Part shown: piece by piece, positions 60,671 to 64,000 of the stretch | Layout: each line of letters starts with the position of its first letter | Numbering within the stretch: the stretch's first letter is position 1 | Source: Thiocapsa imhoffii | Lineage (GTDB): Bacteria > Pseudomonadota > Gammaproteobacteria > Chromatiales > Chromatiaceae | Assembly: GCF_016583985.1 (NCBI RefSeq) | Contig: NZ_NRSD01000010.1 | Span: 1-64,000 of the forward strand | DNA length: 64,000 nt | Direction: 5' to 3' | Made by a program: the position numbers and the translations under genes | Notes under the pieces: generated by a model | Told to the model about the DNA's origin: nothing | What the model saw: only the letters and a program-made list of their open reading frames with translations | Databases searched by the model: none

Positions 60671-60775
60671 ATGAGTGACGAAGTCTTGCAGAAACGGAAC
60701 CGTTGGGCTTTCTGGACCGCCGTGGCTATCTGTCTGGTGCCCCTCGTCCCCTACGCCATTCTTGGCGGATCCTGA
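60671..60775 (+). CDS. Small single-span membrane peptide, 34 residues, unrecognised
   Basis: An ATG with GAGG eight bases upstream opens a 34-codon frame: a charged N-terminus (MSDEVLQKRNR) followed by a tryptophan-flanked hydrophobic segment (WAFWTAVAICLVPLVPYAIL) ending GGS-stop. Positive charges before the span predict N-terminus inside. Two perfect hairpins follow the stop. Although it resembles light-harvesting polypeptides in size, it lacks the histidine that binds bacteriochlorophyll and does not match CydX-type peptides. I do not recognise the family. Too short for certainty, but start signal, composition and following hairpins support a real gene. Confidence 0.65.
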   Translation: MSDEVLQKRNRWAFWTAVAICLVPLVPYAILGGS

Positions 60776-60785
60776 TCGTTTAGCC

Positions 60786-60838
60786 GTGTGCTGCTGAGCA
60801 CACAGGCACCAGCACACGGGGCCACTGAGCCCCGTGTG
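60786..60838 (+). terminator. Two consecutive hairpins between the small peptide gene and the phosphatase gene
   Basis: GTGTGCT/AGCACAC (60786-60803, four-base loop) is followed by CACACGGGGC/GCCCCGTGTG (60813-60838, 10-bp stem, six-base loop). Convergent genes end on either side. Neither hairpin is followed by a clear T run, so they may act as RNA-stabilising ends as well as terminators. Confidence 0.55.
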
Positions 60839-60928
60839 TCATTCCGGTCCGCACAGTTCGACACCCTGCCATTGACCCGACATCATTTCAGTCGCTGGTG
60901 GATCACTTGAGCGAATCAAGCGAGTCAT

Positions 60929-61519
60929 CTACTGCTGTGTGATCAGGCCCAGGACGCTGAAGCCGCCCAGCGCGTTTGGCTCCATGACCACGATGTTTCC
61001 GGGCTCTGTCTGCTGAAAGCTGATGGTGTTGATGTTGCTGCGATGGCTGACCAGCACCAGCACCCCCTCGCCGTCGAAATCACCAATCGTCTCCCGAACA
61101 TCCTCCATCAGCCACTCGGACTCGTCAGCCGGAAGCGCCTCGAGCAGGTTCAGTGGCAACCAGGCGTCGTATTCACCGAACGCCAGTTCCGCGGTTTCGC
61201 GCGCACGGCAGAATTCGCTGCTCATCACTGCGTCCACCTCGATCCCCTGTTCTTGGAAGAGCACACCCAGAGCGCGCGCGTGCTGGCGACCTTCCTCGCT
61301 CAGATTCTGCTCCCGCGTGCAGTCGCGCTCGGCCGAGAGGTGCATCGAGACCTCTGGAGGCGCGTCCTCGGACTGGGTGTGCCGAATCATCACAACCTTA
61401 CCGCCCTCTGCCAGCGCGGACCAGAGGGTAGAATCGTCCGCAGCGATCGAATCAGAGGCCATGATCAGGACGAGAGCGGAGACGGCGGAGAAGAGGGTCG
61501 TTGTGGCGAGGATCTTCAT
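60929..61519 (-). CDS. Histidine phosphatase family protein, exported
   Basis: A 196-residue member of the phosphoglycerate-mutase-like (RHG) branch. A signal peptide covers residues 1-27 (LFSAVSALVLIMASDSIAA), followed by the phospho-accepting RHT at R46-H47 in KVVMIRHTQS, then MSSEFCRARETAELAFG and the second histidine in LVLVSHRSNI. The start at 61519 is supported by AAGGAG ten bases upstream; a longer reading has no homology. Periplasmic phosphohydrolase activity is expected; the substrate is unknown. Confidence 0.9.
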   Translation of the reverse strand: MKILATTTLFSAVSALVLIMASDSIAADDSTLWSALAEGGKVVMIRHTQSEDAPPEVSMHLSAERDCTREQNLSEEGRQHARALGVLFQEQGIEVDAVMSSEFCRARETAELAFGEYDAWLPLNLLEALPADESEWLMEDVRETIGDFDGEGVLVLVSHRSNINTISFQQTEPGNIVVMEPNALGGFSVLGLITQQ

Positions 61520-61764
61520 CGAGAAAACTCCTTGGTGAGAGCGAACAGGATCGCGCATCGCACCACCAATCGCGACGCATTGTGGGCTTTCGAGCGGTGC
61601 TGGGATTCTTGGCCTGGTCGAGGTTGCCTGAGTCGATCGCGTAGATCGTCGACTCACCCAGACACGAACTCGCCCGGACAAGATCATCATGGTTGAACAA
61701 CCCAGTCAATGAATCGGTTTGAGCGCCCTGCCCAGGGGTGGCCGAATGGGCGTGGAATCCGGAC
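61520..61764. other. Intergenic stretch upstream of the phosphatase gene
   Basis: Nothing coding was seen. A near-palindrome GAGTCGATCGCGTAGATCGT CGACTC lies around 61631-61656 and may be an operator, but nothing else supports that. Confidence 0.35.
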
Positions 61765-61798
61765 AAAAAAAACCATGCGACCCGAAGGCCGCATGGTT
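61765..61798 (-). terminator. Rho-independent terminator of the small exported-protein gene
   Basis: On the minus strand AACCATGCG and CGCATGGTT form a 9-bp stem with a 10-base loop, followed by a run of eight T residues. It lies 25 bases after the stop of the gene at 61823-62155. Confidence 0.9.
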
Positions 61799-61822
61799 GG
61801 TCTGCTGACAATCCATCAGTGA

Positions 61823-62155
61823 TCAGTTGGGGAGGATCACAACCTGCCCTTGGAACACCGCCTCGTGATAGGCGCTGGTCGCCAACAGATCGGTCACGTT
61901 CGGGTCCGCCAGAGCCGTGGCAACTTCTGCCAATTCGCTGCGAGACAAGCCGCCTTGGTGCAGGGTCGCCAGCAGGTGCTCGGCTTGCAGTTCCGCGGCA
62001 ATCCGACGCTGTTGCGCGAACCAATTCTGACCCGCCTCGGTGGTCACACTCTGGTCGTGCGCGGCACTGTGATCGAGTGTCAGCGGCTTGGTGTCGGACA
62101 GGACTACGGGTGATGTGATCAGGGTCGCGATCAGGATCAAGAGAGTGGATTTCAT
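61823..62155 (-). CDS. Small exported protein of unknown function
   Basis: A 110-residue protein beginning MKSTLLILIATLITSPVVLS, a clear signal peptide of about 26 residues. The mature part is alpha-helical (FAQQRRIAAELQAEHLLATL, LSRSELAEVATALADPNVTD) with no cysteines and no recognised domain. An ATG six codons upstream is an alternative start. The gene is transcribed alone: a strong promoter (62190-62218) lies just upstream and a good terminator (61765-61798) just downstream, and the promoter may be overlapped by a Fur-like box. Confidence 0.75.
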   Translation of the reverse strand: MKSTLLILIATLITSPVVLSDTKPLTLDHSAAHDQSVTTEAGQNWFAQQRRIAAELQAEHLLATLHQGGLSRSELAEVATALADPNVTDLLATSAYHEAVFQGQVVILPN

Positions 62156-62180
62156 GAGTCTGTGCTCTGCCATAAATTAA

Positions 62181-62199
62181 GATAATGCTAATATACTGA
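62181..62199. promoter_or_regulatory. Possible Fur-like operator over the -10 box
   Basis: GATAATGCTAATATACTGA matches 11 of 19 positions of the consensus GATAATGATAATCATTATC, all in its left half, and overlaps the -10 box of the promoter at 62190-62218. The right half is poor, so this is tentative. Confidence 0.3.
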
Positions 62200-62218
62200 T
62201 AAATTGATCCTGAGTCAA
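62190..62218 (-). promoter_or_regulatory. Strong sigma70 promoter of the small exported-protein gene
   Basis: TTGACT (62213-62218) and TATATT (62190-62195) on the minus strand are spaced by exactly 17 bases in an AT-rich island unlike the surrounding GC-rich DNA. The start codon lies 35 bases downstream of the -10 box. Confidence 0.85.
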
Positions 62219-62538
62219 GTGGTCGGGATAAGGGGATGTCGTGATCTTCGCTGCATGTGGTGACCACGCATCAGCCAGCTGGGAGCCAGCGGGGCTGGTG
62301 GAACAATCATGTCCGTCCGACGAGCAGCAGTGCCGGGGGCGAGCCGTCTCAAGGACGAGGGTGTTCCGGTTCCCGGCGCCGAGCACCATCACCAGCCGCT
62401 CCTAGTTGGCGGTACAGGAGGGTTTCGCCTCGGCGGTCACGACCGAGCTGTCCAGGCGGCTGGGGAATGCCGTCTGGGAGCAGGCGGGTGGGCTGGGCAG
62501 CCTGGACAGCCGCCACTCGCCCCTGCGGGTGGAACTCC
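62219..62538. other. 320-base region without a recognised gene
   Basis: Open frames exist on both strands, but none has a start signal together with recognisable protein. The composition is GC-rich with an interrupted frame on the plus strand (a TAG at about 62404), which could be the remnant of a former gene. I could not identify it. Confidence 0.4.
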
Positions 62539-62889
62539 CTATGCCTCGCCGACATTGCGTACGTGGCCCTTTCTCGTGACGCTGTACTTGCGGCCGATGC
62601 GGCGATCGAGCTGCGTCAGCATCTTACGGGTGGCGCGGGTCACGGCTTGCTCCACGCTACGGTCGGCATGATGAACCTTGAGCGGGCGCTTGCCGGCGAA
62701 GCGCGCCTCAAGGCCGCATTCGATCTCGCGGCCGGTGCCACCTCTGGGGTCGCACGGATGCAGATGCACCTCAATACGACGCACGAAGTCGTCGAATCGA
62801 CCCAGGTGGTCATTGAGCACGGCGAGCACCGTGGCTCGGTCTTCGGCCGACGTTCTCAGGCCGCCACTGCTGTTAATCTGCACGTTCAT
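62539..62889 (-). CDS. HPF/RaiA-family ribosome-associated protein, short form
   Basis: A 116-residue protein of the ribosomal S30AE/sigma-54 modulation family. The ATG at 62887-62889 (MNVQINSSGG) has GAGGAG ten bases upstream; an earlier in-frame start is not conserved. DHLGRFDDFVRRIEVHLHPC and KMLTQLDRRIGRKYSVTRKG fit the beta-alpha-beta-beta-beta-alpha fold that occupies the mRNA/tRNA channel of idle ribosomes. It has no long C-terminal dimerisation domain. It sits far from rpoN, the usual neighbour of hpf, so it is probably an additional paralogue. Confidence 0.85.
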   Translation of the reverse strand: MNVQINSSGGLRTSAEDRATVLAVLNDHLGRFDDFVRRIEVHLHPCDPRGGTGREIECGLEARFAGKRPLKVHHADRSVEQAVTRATRKMLTQLDRRIGRKYSVTRKGHVRNVGEA

Positions 62890-63112
62890 GGATATCGTCT
62901 CCTCGACCCAGTCGCGACCTCGCGGAATGCGAGGCGTCGGCAGCAAATCATTAAGCGATTCAGCGTGGCGCAAAGCGCGTCACCTCGCAAGCCCAGAAGG
63001 AGCTATGATCGAAACTGGTGGATGAACGGGGACTGGATGGAGCTTGAGCAGGCGGCGCACCGTTGCTGACCATGTGGTTGTCGAGACCCAAGGCAGCAAC
63101 GACGAGGACGCC

Positions 63113-64000
63113 ATGAGCAACGAGACGAGGACGGGGACCCGATGTGCAAGTGGTGACCGGGTGGAGCCGCTGGGCGAGCTGTGCCTGCCGTTAGAGGAGC
63201 TGATCCGCCGGGGCACGCGGGACATCCTGCAGCGGACGATCGAAGCGGAGGTGGGGCACTTGCTTGAAGAGTTTGCCAGAGTGTTGTTGCTGCTGGACGG
63301 GCGCGGCGCGGTGGTGCGAAACGGCCATTTGCCCACGCTCTTGAGCCGACTGGAGGCGCAGTGGAGCGAGGCGGACCGGGACCTGGCCAGCGGTTCGCTG
63401 GCGGACAGCCGATGCGCCGATTGGTGGATCGACGGCATCCAGACAACGCTGCGCAAGCCCACCGAATCCTGACTCGATAGGCTGCGCGACCTGAAGGCGC
63501 GTGGTCTGCAGGCTGATTCGCGCCTAGCCGTCGGCGACGGGGCTCTGGGGTGCGCTCGATCAGGTTTACCCGGACACCGCTCATCAGCGCTGCTGGTTCC
63601 ACAAGTTGGGCAACGTGCTCAACGCCTAAACCAAGTCGTTGCACGGCAGAGCGAAGGCGGATCTGCAGGCGATCTGGATGGCGGCAACCCGCAAGCAGGC
63701 CATGCAAGCCTTCAGACGCTATGGGGCCAAATACCCCAAAGACACCGCGAAGCTTGAGAACGATCGCGAGGCCCTGCTCGCCGTCTTCGCCTTCCCTGCC
63801 AAACACTGGGTACACCGACGCACCACCAACCCGATCGAGTCGACCTTCGCCACCGCACCGGCCGAACCAAGAACGGCGTCGCCCGCACCACCGTCCTCGT
63901 TCTGGCCTTCAAGATGACCGAAGAGGCCGCCAAGATCTGGCGGCGCATCCGTGCTCCCGAGAACGTGGCCGAACTGCTCGGTGGAGCACGCTACGAAGAC
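63113..64000 (+). pseudogene. IS256-family transposase, multiply broken, runs off right edge
   Basis: Fragments of an IS256-type (mutator) transposase lie in different frames. The N-terminal piece has LEELIRRGTRDILQRTIEAE and VVRNGHLP; a large central part including most of the catalytic domain is missing. The DE-domain remainder shows LRDLKARGLQAD and VGDGALG, a frame change, ALDQVYPDTAHQRCWFHKLG then an in-frame TAA at about 63627, HWVHRRTTNPIESTFAT, and after another frame change RTKNGVARTTVLVLAFKM up to the window edge. No terminal repeats were recognised on the left. It is inactive. Confidence 0.9.

Noticed and set aside
60671..60775. Light-harvesting complex alpha or beta polypeptide
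   Set aside because: Size and single span fit, but there is no histidine to bind bacteriochlorophyll, no family end motifs and no puf/puc neighbours.
63003..63815. 270-codon minus-strand frame at the right edge
   Set aside because: It is antisense to clear IS256 transposase fragments and has no homology of its own.

Overview
This high-GC window looks like the chromosome of a gammaproteobacterium, plausibly a purple sulfur or related sulfur-oxidising Chromatiales member. That placement is an inference from gene order (tRNA-Tyr-Gly-Thr-tuf-tRNA-Trp-secE-nusG-rplKAJL-rpoBC-rpsLG-fusA-tuf-S10-spc-alpha, then separately pth-rplY-prs-tRNA-Gln-ispE and hemA-prfA-prmC) and from protein lengths; there is no rRNA gene to fix the taxon.

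Region by region. 1-3.2 kb is a decaying accessory patch: an AAA-ATPase pseudogene, a frameshifted SEDS-like membrane protein gene, an intact RelE/HigB-type toxin-antitoxin pair with its own promoter and a perfect palindrome, and a truncated AbrB/MazE-like antitoxin. 3.2-36 kb is one continuous minus-strand information-processing cluster: the alpha, spc, S10, str and rif operons, secE/nusG, a second tuf gene and four tRNAs. It is driven at its upstream end by a near-consensus promoter (36011-36039), is interrupted by a terminator-like hairpin after rpoC, and ends in a clear terminator after rplQ. The two tuf genes encode identical proteins.

36.3-42.5 kb holds ugd (UDP-glucose dehydrogenase) convergent with a FadL/OmpP1-type outer-membrane protein, separated by a 12-bp perfect hairpin, then pth, rplY, prs and tRNA-Gln. 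42.6-48.7 kb has ispE overlapping a large TPR protein gene on the minus strand, and the divergent overlapping set hemA-prfA-prmC on the plus strand. 48.8-57 kb carries a patatin-like lipase, a BON-LysM protein, a methyltransferase remnant, a secreted dienelactone hydrolase, a FIST sensor protein paired with a hybrid histidine kinase, and an SOS mutagenesis operon umuDC with a visible LexA box.

57.1-64 kb is more accessory: a double-cupin ChrR-like protein, an HD-(CBS-like)-HEPN-like fusion protein, an SRPBCC protein, an IsdG/ABM-like monooxygenase, an unrecognised 34-residue single-span membrane peptide with a good ribosome-binding site, a secreted histidine phosphatase, a small exported protein under a strong (possibly Fur-overlapped) promoter, a short HPF-like protein, and a broken IS256-family transposase running off the right edge.

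Most of the window is core translation and transcription machinery. The least explained items are the HD/HEPN fusion, the 34-residue peptide, the FIST-kinase pair and the apparently leaderless toxin-antitoxin transcript. I did not find CRISPR arrays, prophage or a recognisable large undescribed multi-gene system.
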